Of a stretch of 50,456 bases of DNA, positions 26,376-35,141 are shown one piece after another. Made by a program: the position numbers and the translations under genes. The number at the start of each line of letters is the position of its first letter. Position 1 is the first letter of the stretch. The stretch comes from an uncultured Bacteroidales bacterium (lineage in GTDB: Bacteria > Bacteroidota > Bacteroidia > Bacteroidales > F082), in assembly GCA_946407975.1 (NCBI GenBank), contig CAMJQC010000015.1, positions 1 through 50,456 on the forward strand, given 5' to 3'. Under the pieces are notes generated by a model. The model made no database searches, was not told the origin of the DNA, and was given only the letters and a program-made list of their open reading frames with translations.

Positions 26376-27659
26376 TTAAATGTCAACCACACTCAACTCA
26401 ATTTCTTCCAATTTCACCTCGGAGGCCTTGAGTATCTTTATCCTATAGTTTCCTATCGTCAACTCTTCGTTCGCTGCCGGTATGTCTTCGCAATAATGCA
26501 GAATCATGCCAGCCAGCGTTTCATAGTCTTCGGAAACCGGCAGATTCAAGTCGTATGTTTCGTTGATATAATCGATTTCGAGACGGGCTGAAAAGACGTA
26601 AGTGTGATCGTCGACGACCTTCTCGACACCCTCTTCTTCATCGTATTCATCATCAATCTCCCCAAAAATCTCTTCGATGACGTCTTCCATCGTGACGATG
26701 CCTGCGGTACCGCCAAACTCATCAACCACCACAGCCACGCCCTGACGTTTTTGGATGAAATGCTTTAAAAGCTTGTCTGCCGTATAGGTCTCTGGAAAGA
26801 AATCGATAGGACGCATGATTTCGGAGACCAGCAGTTGCTTGCCGTCTGCCATGGCGCGAACAAGGTCGTTAAGGTGCACATATCCGACAATATTGTCAAT
26901 GTTATCGGCATAAACAACCAGTTTCGAGTGTTTGGTTTCTTCCAACCGGTTTTTCAAAATGGCCAAAGAATCGTTCGTCTTCACTGCTTCAATCTCATTA
27001 CGGGGTGCCATGCATTCTCTCAATTTGACAGAACGGAATTCGATGGCATTCTGAAAGAGCTGGATCTCTTGCTGCATATCTTCGTCAGCCTCGACCGGAT
27101 CGGCGTATTCAGCAATATAGTCGTTAAAATCGACCATGCTGAATTTGTATTCCTCCTTCCCTATCTTGATACCGAAAAACAGGCGTATGATCAGTTCTGA
27201 AATTCCCGTATAAATCAAAGTCAGCGGATAAAGAAGCCAATAGCACACATAGGTCGGGAAAGCGAAGAAAGACAAGATGGCGTTGGGATTGATGCGGAAC
27301 AGAATCTTTGGCAGAAACTCGCCGACCAGCAGTATGAGCAGCGTCGAAAGAACGGTCTGCACCAGCAGCATCATGAAATCGTTGTTCAGCGATGCCGGCA
27401 AAATGTTATTGACAAAAGGCTCAAGAATGCGTGCGATGGTAATGCCATATACGATTAAGGCGATGTTGTTGCCCAAAAGCAGAGTCGTGATAAAACGCGA
27501 CTGGTTCCTAAAAAAATAAGTGATGACGCGTGCCGAGAAAGTGTTTTTTTTGTAATCCACCTCCAGCTGCAAACGGTTGATGCTATTGAAAGCAATTTCC
27601 AAGCCTGAGCACAAAGCCGAGAAAAACAGCGTAATCGCTACTATGATCCAGTCATTCAT
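26376..27659 (-). CDS. CNNM/CBS/CorC-HlyC family membrane protein (GldE paralogue)
   Basis: Inner-membrane protein of the hemolysin-C/CNNM family, a probable divalent-cation (Mg/Co) transporter or efflux regulator; no hemolytic role is implied. The 427-residue product has a CNNM membrane domain (about 1-190; SALCSGLEIAFNSINRLQLE and LLVGEFLPKILFRINPNA), two CBS domains (about 205-330, ending VVVDEFGGTAGIVTMEDVIE), and a C-terminal CorC_HlyC domain (about 345-420). It shares its architecture with GldE at 15884-17227, but here it sits with lptC: the ATG overlaps the lptC stop by 4 bases, so translation is coupled. This lptC-linked copy is common in Bacteroidales. Confidence 0.88.
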   Translation of the reverse strand: MNDWIIVAITLFFSALCSGLEIAFNSINRLQLEVDYKKNTFSARVITYFFRNQSRFITTLLLGNNIALIVYGITIARILEPFVNNILPASLNNDFMMLLVQTVLSTLLILLVGEFLPKILFRINPNAILSFFAFPTYVCYWLLYPLTLIYTGISELIIRLFFGIKIGKEEYKFSMVDFNDYIAEYADPVEADEDMQQEIQLFQNAIEFRSVKLRECMAPRNEIEAVKTNDSLAILKNRLEETKHSKLVVYADNIDNIVGYVHLNDLVRAMADGKQLLVSEIMRPIDFFPETYTADKLLKHFIQKRQGVAVVVDEFGGTAGIVTMEDVIEEIFGEIDDEYDEEEGVEKVVDDHTYVFSARLEIDYINETYDLNLPVSEDYETLAGMILHYCEDIPAANEELTIGNYRIKILKASEVKLEEIELSVVDI

Positions 27660-28213
27660 AAGTCTTCGTCCAAATCAAGCAAGGCATTGCCGTTATAGAT
27701 GGTGTATTCCGAAAAATCCTCCTTGGCTACCAGGCTGTCGCCTTCGATCTCCTTGTCGGGCGTCACAATCCGCACATGAGAACGGGTATGGATCATTCTA
27801 GTGTCTTGATACCAATACAGCTTATCAGAAAAGAGTTTTTCGTTATTGCCAAAATTAATGATATTCACATTGCCGGCGGCCTCTATCAGACTGCCGTAGT
27901 TTTTGCCATAGTCGGCTGTCAGTTCCGAGGTCTTGTTCTGATGCTTATCAAAGAAAACGGAGACGAATCCTTTGGGAAACTCCAGGCTGCTGCTGTCGCC
28001 ATCCTGACGGATCATCTGGGATGCCGTCAGTTTCATTTCTATCCTGCCTGAATCGCTGCGGATGAACACGATGCTATCGGCGACAATGCCTGAGAGTGTG
28101 TCATCCGTAGCCAACGTCCTCACCATGGCATCGGGGTTCCCACACGAAAACAACATCATGACCCCAAGGGCCATGATGTTGCTCACTATTCGTGCCTTAT
28201 GCGCGTGTGTCAA
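27656..28213 (-). CDS. lptC: LPS export ABC transporter periplasmic protein LptC
   Basis: LptC links the LptBFG transporter to the periplasmic LptA bridge for LPS transport. The 185-residue product has a lipoprotein-like signal with Cys24 (LFSCG) in place of the enteric transmembrane anchor, followed by the LptC/OstA beta-jellyroll (VADSIVFIRSDSGRIEMKL, then LTADYGKNYGSLIEAAGNVN, then DKLYWYQDTRMIHTRSHVRI). A lipidated LptC is typical of Bacteroidota annotations. It is directly abutted by the TPR gene upstream (stop at 28214) and overlaps the CNNM/CBS gene downstream by 4 bases, giving a tightly coupled unit. Confidence 0.85.
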   Translation of the reverse strand: MTHAHKARIVSNIMALGVMMLFSCGNPDAMVRTLATDDTLSGIVADSIVFIRSDSGRIEMKLTASQMIRQDGDSSSLEFPKGFVSVFFDKHQNKTSELTADYGKNYGSLIEAAGNVNIINFGNNEKLFSDKLYWYQDTRMIHTRSHVRIVTPDKEIEGDSLVAKEDFSEYTIYNGNALLDLDEDL

Positions 28214-29665
28214 TTATTTTCTAGCTCTGACAGTTGTCGTTTCGCCAATCCAGCCACCCACATGGAAGCTCTGGCCTTCGCTATAGTCGTTGAAGAAGAT
28301 GGTCTCCATCGGCGGGAAGTATTGTGAATAAGCTCTGATCGAGGCGTTGGCGCTTTCGGTAACCGAAGGATCGATTTGCTTGGCTTTTTGGCACTTGTCG
28401 ACAGCAGCCCAGAACACGGCTTTGCTCTCGATGTCGCCACTGAATTGGCTTGCGCTCTTCGCATAGAGTTCGGCTATGAGGAGGTATGGCTTGCCATCGG
28501 TCGGGTCGACCTGAGAGGCTCTGCGCGCGGCATCGCGGGCTCTTGCCAAACTGCCTGACTGGTAGTAGCATCTCGCCTGGTTCATGTAGGCGCGGAACAC
28601 ACGGTCGTTGTTCGATGACTTGGTAGCCTGCTCGAAGTAACCGGCAGCTTCGCCATATTTTTTATCCTTGGAGAGCTGGACACCGATGTTGTAAGCGGCT
28701 TCCGGGCTAGGTTCAAGGGCGTAGAGGTTCTTACTGGCCTCAAGGAAAAGCTTGGAGTCGGTGCAGTCTTTCTTATCGAGGATGATGGTGATTCTCTTCA
28801 GGAGGTTGACATCGTTCGGGTTCTCAGCCATCTTAACCGTGAACAGCTTGATCAGGTCTTCGCACGAAGCGAACGGCTGGAAGAGGTTGTCGATGTTGCT
28901 CTTCACACCTTTATAGTTATTGATTGCTTTTTCGTTCTTTTCAATCTGCTTGTCGAAGCCGGCGATGGCGTCATTGTCGTTGACGGCCACGGCGTCTTCT
29001 CTAGCCGTGTTGAGTTCCTTTTCAGTCTCAGCAAGCACCTTGATGTTGTCATCAAGCACCTCGGAGAGTTCCTGGTAGACATCGATGACGATCATCTTGT
29101 CGGCCTTATCGTTGTTCACCATATCAGCAGCAGCGCGGAAGTAAGAGTCGAGGAAACCGACCTGGATCTGCGACACGTCGAGGGCAACAGCGTCTTTCAG
29201 CACATTGTAAGCCTCTTCATAACGCTGCGGATCATAGGTATAAATAAGGTAGCCTTTCTTAGCCATGATGTTGGCGACTTGAGAGGCTCCCGTCTTGGTA
29301 TCGACAGGGAAGCAGATGGCTCTGGTATCCATCAGCATGCAAAGCGTGTCGATGTAGGCTGCCTTTTCCTTCGGGTTGTTACGGATGAAGTAATCGATAA
29401 TCTTTTCTCCGTTGGTATAGACATATTGGCTGGCACGAGGGCAGTTGAGAAACACCTCTCTCCATGCCGACACCATTTCCATGTTGAAGGCATCTTTCGA
29501 GAACTTGGAAGCCTCCCATTGCTTGTAGTACTCGCGGTACATTGACAAGTTGGTGACGCAACTCACGCTGTCGGCACCATACTTGGGTCCATCCACATTC
29601 TGTGCGAAAACACTTGACGCCATTCCAATCAAAACGGCCATCAACACAATCTTTTTAGTTTTCAT
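28214..29665 (-). CDS. Periplasmic tetratricopeptide-repeat protein
   Basis: The 483-residue product has a Sec signal peptide (MKTKKIVLMAVLIGMASSVF, cut after Ala-Gln). The middle is helical with a coiled-coil-like stretch (about 205-255) and there are TPR repeats at about 320-445 (PEAAYNIGVQLSKDKKYGEA, then FRAYMNQARCYYQSGSLARA, then KPYLLIAELYAKSA). TPRs bind partner proteins; the exact partner is unknown. A TPR gene at this place, between an outer-membrane protein gene and lptC, is a conserved Bacteroidales arrangement, which suggests an envelope-assembly role; that is inference. The stop codon directly precedes lptC. Confidence 0.8.
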   Translation of the reverse strand: MKTKKIVLMAVLIGMASSVFAQNVDGPKYGADSVSCVTNLSMYREYYKQWEASKFSKDAFNMEMVSAWREVFLNCPRASQYVYTNGEKIIDYFIRNNPKEKAAYIDTLCMLMDTRAICFPVDTKTGASQVANIMAKKGYLIYTYDPQRYEEAYNVLKDAVALDVSQIQVGFLDSYFRAAADMVNNDKADKMIVIDVYQELSEVLDDNIKVLAETEKELNTAREDAVAVNDNDAIAGFDKQIEKNEKAINNYKGVKSNIDNLFQPFASCEDLIKLFTVKMAENPNDVNLLKRITIILDKKDCTDSKLFLEASKNLYALEPSPEAAYNIGVQLSKDKKYGEAAGYFEQATKSSNNDRVFRAYMNQARCYYQSGSLARARDAARRASQVDPTDGKPYLLIAELYAKSASQFSGDIESKAVFWAAVDKCQKAKQIDPSVTESANASIRAYSQYFPPMETIFFNDYSEGQSFHVGGWIGETTTVRARK

Positions 29666-29768
29666 TTCTCTTATCTTTTATGGTTAAACTTTTATTTTAT
29701 TCCTTTTTGTATTGACTTCTTCAAATATCGTTCCAAAAAAAGAAACACGCCTTGAAAAGTGCAGAAGC

Positions 29769-31058
29769 CTATCTGTATTTGCGCTTTAGGAACCATCTCT
29801 CAAACACCGACATTCCTACTGTGAAGTTGACGTAACGTTCCTGTATCAAATGATCGGCCTTGGTGCCACATTGACCCAGTTCCAAGCCTAGATTGAGTTT
29901 GGAAAGGCTTCTCGCCAAAGGCAGCGAAAGGCCGAAGGTCACGGCGAATTTATTGAGAGAATGTCCGTTGACATTCATATAGGTCTGCTCATAATAGCCG
30001 CCTAAACGATAGGACACACGGGTGAAGTAATTCGACACGGAGGTGGAAACAGGGGTATATTCTCCACCTACGGCGACACGCCATGAGTCTTGCAGCGACT
30101 CGTTCACACCATTACGGGCAAAACGACTCCACTGCGTCCAGTTGAAATCAGCGCCCACCATCCAGCGGTTTTCCTTTTGGAGGGCAATGCCGACGCCGAA
30201 GCCCTGGGGCATACGGTAACGCGCGGTATCGTTTTGGCTGTAAAAGACCGTATCGATCGTATATTCGACAGCATTGTCGTCTCCCGCTTCAATCGAGCGG
30301 ATAAAAGTCGTCTGTTTTCCTCTCAGATTGACGCCCTGATCATAAGTGAGACCTACGCTCAGATTGAGATCAGAACCGATATTCGTGTTATACATCAGAC
30401 CATAGTCGAACATAAACGAACTAGCCATGAAATCGATGCCGCGGCGCGACGGGATGATATAAGCCGAATCGGGAAATGAGAGCGTAGTCGAAGTCTCGGA
30501 ATCGCCAAACATGTAATTGACATTGGCACCGATAGAAATATGCTTGTTCAAACGGAACGCGTTACCGAGAAAGGCCTGGTTGATCCCTCCTTTCCCCTTG
30601 TAGGTGTTGGCATAATTGCCAATGTGCTCGTCATACCCTTTTACTACCATATTGTAACCCGCTGCACTATAAGGCTGCACTCCTAAAGCCACGCGCCACC
30701 AACGGGTAACGCCAAAAGCCATGGCCACGTAGTCGAATGAAGCGTTGCTCGCCCGCTCCGACATGGTAGAGGTACTGAAGGTGGAGGTCTTGAAATACAT
30801 ACCAGCGTCAAACAAAAAAGCCAAAGAGTCAATCATAGCATAAGAAGCAGGATTCTCCATGTTGATCATGCTCTTACCTGACATGGCGTTGGCGACGCTG
30901 CCCATGCCCTTCAGACGGGCATTCATCGACTTGCCCTTCACCTGTCCGAGACCAAATATGGAATAAGGTGAATCGACATCCGCTTGCGCAAAAGCACCCT
31001 GACAAATGAAAACCAGAAGCAGAAAGGAAAGCAGTCTTTTTGTATTGAAAACTCTCAT
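29769..31058 (-). CDS. Outer-membrane beta-barrel protein (FadL/OmpP1-like)
   Basis: Outer-membrane protein with a signal peptide (MRVFNTKRLLSFLLLVFICQ; cut near AFAQ). The mature start DSPYSIFGLGQVKGKSMNAR, with GMGSVANAMSGKSMINMENPASYA, resembles the FadL/OmpP1 N-terminal hatch pattern. The rest is alternating beta-strand sequence of about 400 residues ending in an aromatic/basic strand (VNFTVGMSVFERWFLKRKYR). FadL proteins transport hydrophobic compounds, but substrate cannot be told here. It is the promoter-proximal gene of the cluster containing the TPR protein and lptC (103-base gap). The 5' leader contains a stem-loop at 31102-31119. Confidence 0.78.
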   Translation of the reverse strand: MRVFNTKRLLSFLLLVFICQGAFAQADVDSPYSIFGLGQVKGKSMNARLKGMGSVANAMSGKSMINMENPASYAMIDSLAFLFDAGMYFKTSTFSTSTMSERASNASFDYVAMAFGVTRWWRVALGVQPYSAAGYNMVVKGYDEHIGNYANTYKGKGGINQAFLGNAFRLNKHISIGANVNYMFGDSETSTTLSFPDSAYIIPSRRGIDFMASSFMFDYGLMYNTNIGSDLNLSVGLTYDQGVNLRGKQTTFIRSIEAGDDNAVEYTIDTVFYSQNDTARYRMPQGFGVGIALQKENRWMVGADFNWTQWSRFARNGVNESLQDSWRVAVGGEYTPVSTSVSNYFTRVSYRLGGYYEQTYMNVNGHSLNKFAVTFGLSLPLARSLSKLNLGLELGQCGTKADHLIQERYVNFTVGMSVFERWFLKRKYR

Positions 31059-31101
31059 AATTAGTAGCTTGTACCTTGTTTGACGAATCGTGTTTGAAAA
31101 A

Positions 31102-31119
31102 CACGCTCGTTTGAGCGTG
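31102..31119. repeat. Short perfect stem-loop in the leader of the outer-membrane protein gene
   Basis: CACGCTC, loop GTTT and GAGCGTG form a 7-base-pair stem about 45 bases upstream of the minus-strand ATG at 31058. Function is unknown; it could be a 5' stability element. Confidence 0.5.
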
Positions 31120-31252
31120 CAAATATCCGTTTTTTTAACTCTTTACGCAAATTTTTATTGCTTTCTTTCTACTCATTGATTTTTAAACCATTGATTATTA
31201 GGTGAAAACATATTAAAGAATAAAAAATTATATGTTTTCCGTCATTTTTTTC

Positions 31253-31282
31253 TTGGGTGTAAGAAAAAAAGTAGTACTTTTG
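31253..31282 (+). promoter_or_regulatory. Promoter of tRNA-Phe (TTG ... TACTTTTG)
   Basis: TTG (31253-31255) is followed after 19 bases by TACTTTTG (31275-31282), a perfect -7 box 15 bases before the mature tRNA 5' end. This is the best-formed promoter in the window. Confidence 0.65.
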
Positions 31283-31297
31283 CAACCGCAAAACGGA

Positions 31298-31370
<73 letters not shown>

Positions 31371-31375
31371 CCCCA

Positions 31376-31407
31376 AAAAAAGCCGAGTCCGCTCGGCTTT
31401 TTTTATT
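31376..31407. terminator. Bidirectional terminator between tRNA-Phe and the GT9 gene
   Basis: AAAAGCCGAG, loop TCCG and CTCGGCTTTT with flanking A and T runs serve both the tRNA (plus) and the glycosyltransferase (minus), whose stop codon it overlaps. Confidence 0.85.
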
Positions 31408-32398
31408 TATCTCCCATCATTTTCTTCATTTTATCCGCAATCAAAACAGGATCCAGTCCCTGCATGCAAGCAAAATGCCCTTTCGGACAACGCTTGTAGC
31501 CCAACTTATGGCAAGGACGGCATTTCAGGCCTTTTTTCTCGATGATGCAGGACCGTTCCGGACATGTTGGCATGTATGGCGTCATGCCAAACTCGGGCAC
31601 GGTGTTGCCCCATACCGAAACAATGGGCTTGCGCAAGGCCGCTGCAATGTGCATCATGCCCGTATCGTTGGTCAGAACCACATCAGCCAGTTTCAGCAAC
31701 GAGGCGGATTGGCCTATGGTGAGGCTGCCGCAACTGTTACCCACATGCATCCCGACATGCTGGACGATGCGCTCTCCAGTAACAAAATCGTCAGGACCAC
31801 CAATAAGAATGACGGGATAATCCAAGGCACGACAAACCTCCTCCACTTGCCCCATTGGAAGGATCTTGGTAGCATGCTGCCCACCGATGACGACAGCGGC
31901 AAATCCGTCCCTGAAGTCCTCAGGCAAATCCTCATAATGCATTTCATCACCATCAGCGATGAAAAAATCGAGACCCTGCCCGTCGTTTACAACGCCGAGT
32001 TTGGAAACCGCCTTAAAATACCGGTCCACAATATGGACGTTAGGCAAACGGCCTATCTTGAAACGGGTGTAGAGCAGTTTCTTCAAGTCAAGTTTTGGAA
32101 AAGTCGCCCCGGGACGATGTAAAGCCGTTTTGACTCGCAAAGAGCGCCAGTTGCGGTGTAAATCAACCACAAAATCATAATGCTCAGCACGTAAGGCCTT
32201 TATGGTCTCTTTTAAAGAATCGTCCAAAACAAACACCTTATCTATATAGGGGTTGCTGCCATAGATCGACTGGTATGCGGCTTTCGTCAACACATGCACC
32301 TCTACATCGCCAAGTTGTCGTTTCAGACAACGTATGACAGGGGTGGTCAGCACAATATCGCCGATGGAACTGAATCTAATGACGAGAATCTTCTTCAT
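31403..32398 (-). CDS. Glycosyltransferase family 9 (heptosyltransferase-like)
   Basis: Cytoplasmic glycosyltransferase of the ADP-heptose:LPS heptosyltransferase family, probably adding a sugar to the LPS core. The product from the ATG at 32398 is 331 residues: MKKILVIRFSSIGDIVLTTP (N-terminal Rossmann motif), then YDFVVDLHRNWRSLRVK, and the donor-binding ADVVLTNDTGMMHIAAALRKP with VSVWGNTVPEFGMTPY. A Cys-rich tail, with CRPCHKLGYKRCPKGH near residue 295-312, is seen in a subset of the family and may bind zinc. The frame runs upstream to 32560, but a -7 promoter box at 32419-32426 lies within that extension, so the shorter start is right. Confidence 0.88.
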   Translation of the reverse strand: MKKILVIRFSSIGDIVLTTPVIRCLKRQLGDVEVHVLTKAAYQSIYGSNPYIDKVFVLDDSLKETIKALRAEHYDFVVDLHRNWRSLRVKTALHRPGATFPKLDLKKLLYTRFKIGRLPNVHIVDRYFKAVSKLGVVNDGQGLDFFIADGDEMHYEDLPEDFRDGFAAVVIGGQHATKILPMGQVEEVCRALDYPVILIGGPDDFVTGERIVQHVGMHVGNSCGSLTIGQSASLLKLADVVLTNDTGMMHIAAALRKPIVSVWGNTVPEFGMTPYMPTCPERSCIIEKKGLKCRPCHKLGYKRCPKGHFACMQGLDPVLIADKMKKMMGDK

Positions 32399-32418
32399 TC
32401 CAATGAGGATTGACCTTG

Positions 32419-32426
32419 CAAAAATA
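32419..32426 (-). promoter_or_regulatory. -7 box TATTTTTG of the GT9 gene
   Basis: A perfect TAnnTTTG match on the minus strand, 20 bases before the ATG at 32398, so the leader would be short. Confidence 0.55.
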
Positions 32427-32519
32427 AGGATTATTCTCGATTCTGGAATTGTTATGAAATGAAACCATGCAATACCAAGCCAAAACAACCGTTTAGATGA
32501 AACGGCAAAAGAGATTTTG

Positions 32520-32527
32520 TATTTTTG
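32520..32527 (+). promoter_or_regulatory. -7 box TATTTTTG of the lnt-dus unit
   Basis: A perfect TAnnTTTG match 18 bases before the lnt ATG at 32546, followed by CCG; divergent from the GT9 promoter about 100 bases away. Confidence 0.55.
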
Positions 32528-32545
32528 CCGAAATAATTTTTGCCC

Positions 32546-34126
32546 ATGAAGAAAATCCATCGTATCGGATTAGCCGTACTCAGCGGTTTGTTGTTCACTA
32601 TAGCATGGCCCTCTCGTGGCTTTGCCCCTTTTGTTTTTATTGCTTTGATTCCTCTTTTGTTTCTAGAAAACAAAATCGCCAAGGGAGAAAAAGCCCATGT
32701 GTTTTGGCTCGCTTTTCTCGCTTTTTTGGTATGGAATGTAGGCACGACGTGGTGGGTCTGGAACGCCACGCCAGCCGCCATTGCCGCCTGGGTGCTGAAC
32801 GGATTTTTCATGACCATTGTGTTCTGGCTGTTCCATGTCACCAAAAAGGCTATCTGCCCCAACCGTTGGGGCAACTTCATCCTCATTCCCTATTGGATGG
32901 CTTACGAATTGTTCACCTATCACTGGGTGGGCAAATGGCCTTGGCTCAACCTGGGCAATGTGTTTTCAACCGTTCATAACTGGGTGCAATGGTACGAATT
33001 CACTGGAGTTGCCGGTGGAACATTATGGGTTCTGCTGGTGAACATACTGCTAGGCAACGCGTTCATTGCAGCGCTTGGAAGAGACAAAAAAGTCAGCTAC
33101 AGAAACAGTATCGCTTCAGGATTCGCCATCTTGCTGCCTTTATGCCTCAGTTTTGTCATGTACAACAACTACGAAGAAAAAGGAGAAGATGTCGAAGTCA
33201 TCGTGGTACAGCAAAACTGTGACCCATGGAACGAGCAGTTCGATGCCAACCAATACAGGGAGACCCTGCAACGCAACATCAGTCTGGCCGAGCCTTTGCT
33301 GACGGACGAGACACGTTTTGTCGTGAGTTCTGAGTCGGCCATTCAGGAAGGCATCTGGTGGGATGACCCTGAGAGCCCTTGGTCGGTACGCTGTTTCAGA
33401 CAGTTCGCCCACGCCCATCCGCAAACCGCATACGTCATCGGCGCCACCACTATGGAATGGGTTCCTGAAGGACAGGAAAACGACTTTGCCGCCCGTTCCA
33501 TCCCGAACTCCAGCCACTCATACTACACTCATAACTCCGCCTTGCTCATTGACACCCTCGACATGCAACACCGCAACAAGTCGCAGCTCACGCCTGGCGT
33601 GGAAGCGGTGCCGGAATGGGAGTTCCTTAAGAAATCCTCTTTAACGGTCGGCATTGCACGCGGCACTCTAAAGACTGACAGTGTCGCGACTAACATGCAC
33701 TTTGCAAATCATGAGATCGGAGTGCCTATCTGCTATGAGTCTGCTTTCGGCGGTTACGTCAGGCAGTTCACCCAGAAAGGCGCTGACCTCCTCTTTGTCA
33801 TCACTAACGACGGCTGGTGGGGCGATACGCCGGGCTACAAACAGCATTTCGAGTTTTCAAAACTCCGTGCCATCGAAAACCGCCGTTGCGTGGCACGTTC
33901 GGCCAATACGGGAAAGTCGGGCTTCTTCAACCAGAAAGGCGACGTGCTGCAGCAGACATCTTATTGGGTGCCCGATGCCATCCGCGAGACCTTGAAAGCC
34001 AACACAAAAATCACCTTCTACGCCCGACACGGCGATTATCTCTTCGAGGGAGCGCTCATCATCTCTATACTGTTGCTTTTAGCCCTAGTCATCAAATCCA
34101 TCGTCAATGGATTCCGCAAATCCTAA
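32546..34126 (+). CDS. lnt: Apolipoprotein N-acyltransferase
   Basis: Inner-membrane enzyme that adds the third acyl chain to the N-terminal Cys of lipoproteins. The 526-residue product from the ATG at 32546 has about six N-terminal membrane helices (about 1-205) and a periplasmic carbon-nitrogen hydrolase domain. The catalytic triad is visible: Glu263 in VVSSESAIQEG, Lys345 in HRNKSQLTPG and Cys396 in VPICYESAFGG. Further family blocks are FVITNDGWWGDTPGYKQHFE and ARSANTGKSGFF. A last membrane helix (ALIISILLLLALVIKSIV) closes the protein. Its substrates here would include the lipoproteins of this window (GldD, LptC, the Cys-rich protein). dus overlaps its end by 20 bases. Confidence 0.95.
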   Translation: MKKIHRIGLAVLSGLLFTIAWPSRGFAPFVFIALIPLLFLENKIAKGEKAHVFWLAFLAFLVWNVGTTWWVWNATPAAIAAWVLNGFFMTIVFWLFHVTKKAICPNRWGNFILIPYWMAYELFTYHWVGKWPWLNLGNVFSTVHNWVQWYEFTGVAGGTLWVLLVNILLGNAFIAALGRDKKVSYRNSIASGFAILLPLCLSFVMYNNYEEKGEDVEVIVVQQNCDPWNEQFDANQYRETLQRNISLAEPLLTDETRFVVSSESAIQEGIWWDDPESPWSVRCFRQFAHAHPQTAYVIGATTMEWVPEGQENDFAARSIPNSSHSYYTHNSALLIDTLDMQHRNKSQLTPGVEAVPEWEFLKKSSLTVGIARGTLKTDSVATNMHFANHEIGVPICYESAFGGYVRQFTQKGADLLFVITNDGWWGDTPGYKQHFEFSKLRAIENRRCVARSANTGKSGFFNQKGDVLQQTSYWVPDAIRETLKANTKITFYARHGDYLFEGALIISILLLLALVIKSIVNGFRKS

Positions 34127-35072
34127 TCCCATCCTGTCGTTAGGGCCTTTCCAAGGCATCACCGACGCACCCTTCCGCAACGTGTTTCGGCAACATTTTA
34201 AGGGTGTCGACAAGTATTATACGCCCTTCTTCACGGGCATCCAAAAGGATCATGCCAAAAACCTACAGACCGAAGAAATTGACCCTGCCTATAACGACAT
34301 CTGCACCCTCACCCCTCAGATTCTCAGCACCGACGCAGCAGAAATACTGCGTTTTGCCCATCAATGCAAAGCGCGGGGGTATAAGGCCATCAACCTCAAC
34401 ATGGGATGTCCCTTCCCCCGTGTCGCCAACAAAAAGCGCGGGAGCGGATTGCTACCCTATCCAGAGAAAGTCGCTGTCTTATTTGAAAAGGTTTTTGAAT
34501 CCATCGATGTGGATTTCAGTGTGAAATGCCGTCTGGGTTATTTCAATGCTGATGAGATCTATCCTATCCTTGACATTTTCAACCGCTATCCGTTAAGCGA
34601 ACTGATCATCCATCCCAGGATTGGGAAACAACTTTATAAAGGCGAAGCCGATGTGGAAGCCTTCAAAAGACTCATGCCGCTCGTCAAAACACACCTTGTG
34701 TATAATGGCGACATCGTTTCGAAAGGCAGTTTTGCGACGATCAGCCAAGCGGTGCAGCCCGTCGATGAATTCATGCTCGGTCGAGGTCTCCTCGCCAACC
34801 CTCTCCTCGCCGAAGACATCAAAGGAATTGTCAACGAACGAAATCGCACGGAACGGCTTCACGAATATGTCGTCGCCCTTTACGAAGACCGTCTGCATCA
34901 TGCCGGGGGCAGCCCAAAGGTGCTGGGCAGGATGAAAGAACTGTGGTCTTATCTTATGAATTCCTTTGAGGAGCCTCAGACCGTTTGGCGAAGGATAAAG
35001 AAGCTCAACGCCTTAAAAGAATATGAAGATGCCGTGGAAGACATCTTCAAAGAAATCCCCGTCATGCTGTAA
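34107..35072 (+). CDS. dus: tRNA-dihydrouridine synthase
   Basis: Flavin enzyme that reduces specific uridines in tRNA D-loops to dihydrouridine. The 321-residue product has the TIM-barrel start LGPFQGITDAPFRNVFRQHF, the FMN and catalytic signature AINLNMGCPFPRVANKKRGS with the catalytic Cys near residue 100, the HPRIGKQLYKGEAD strand, and YNGDIVSK plus MLGRGLLANPLL for FMN phosphate binding. A short helical domain follows. The subfamily (DusA, B or C) cannot be fixed by eye; the sequence looks like the DusC-like Bacteroidota group. The start overlaps the end of lnt by 20 bases, implying translational coupling. A strong bidirectional terminator follows. Confidence 0.92.
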   Translation: MDSANPNPILSLGPFQGITDAPFRNVFRQHFKGVDKYYTPFFTGIQKDHAKNLQTEEIDPAYNDICTLTPQILSTDAAEILRFAHQCKARGYKAINLNMGCPFPRVANKKRGSGLLPYPEKVAVLFEKVFESIDVDFSVKCRLGYFNADEIYPILDIFNRYPLSELIIHPRIGKQLYKGEADVEAFKRLMPLVKTHLVYNGDIVSKGSFATISQAVQPVDEFMLGRGLLANPLLAEDIKGIVNERNRTERLHEYVVALYEDRLHHAGGSPKVLGRMKELWSYLMNSFEEPQTVWRRIKKLNALKEYEDAVEDIFKEIPVML

Positions 35073-35094
35073 CAGAATCCCCGTCTGATAACAC

Positions 35095-35122
35095 AAAAAA
35101 GGCCTCCAAAGAGGCCTTTTTT
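35095..35122. terminator. Bidirectional terminator between dus and rocD
   Basis: A perfect stem, AAAAAAGGCCTC / GAGGCCTTTTTT, with loop CAAA serves both converging genes. Confidence 0.9.
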
Positions 35123-35141
35123 GATTGATTTCCGAACTTCA

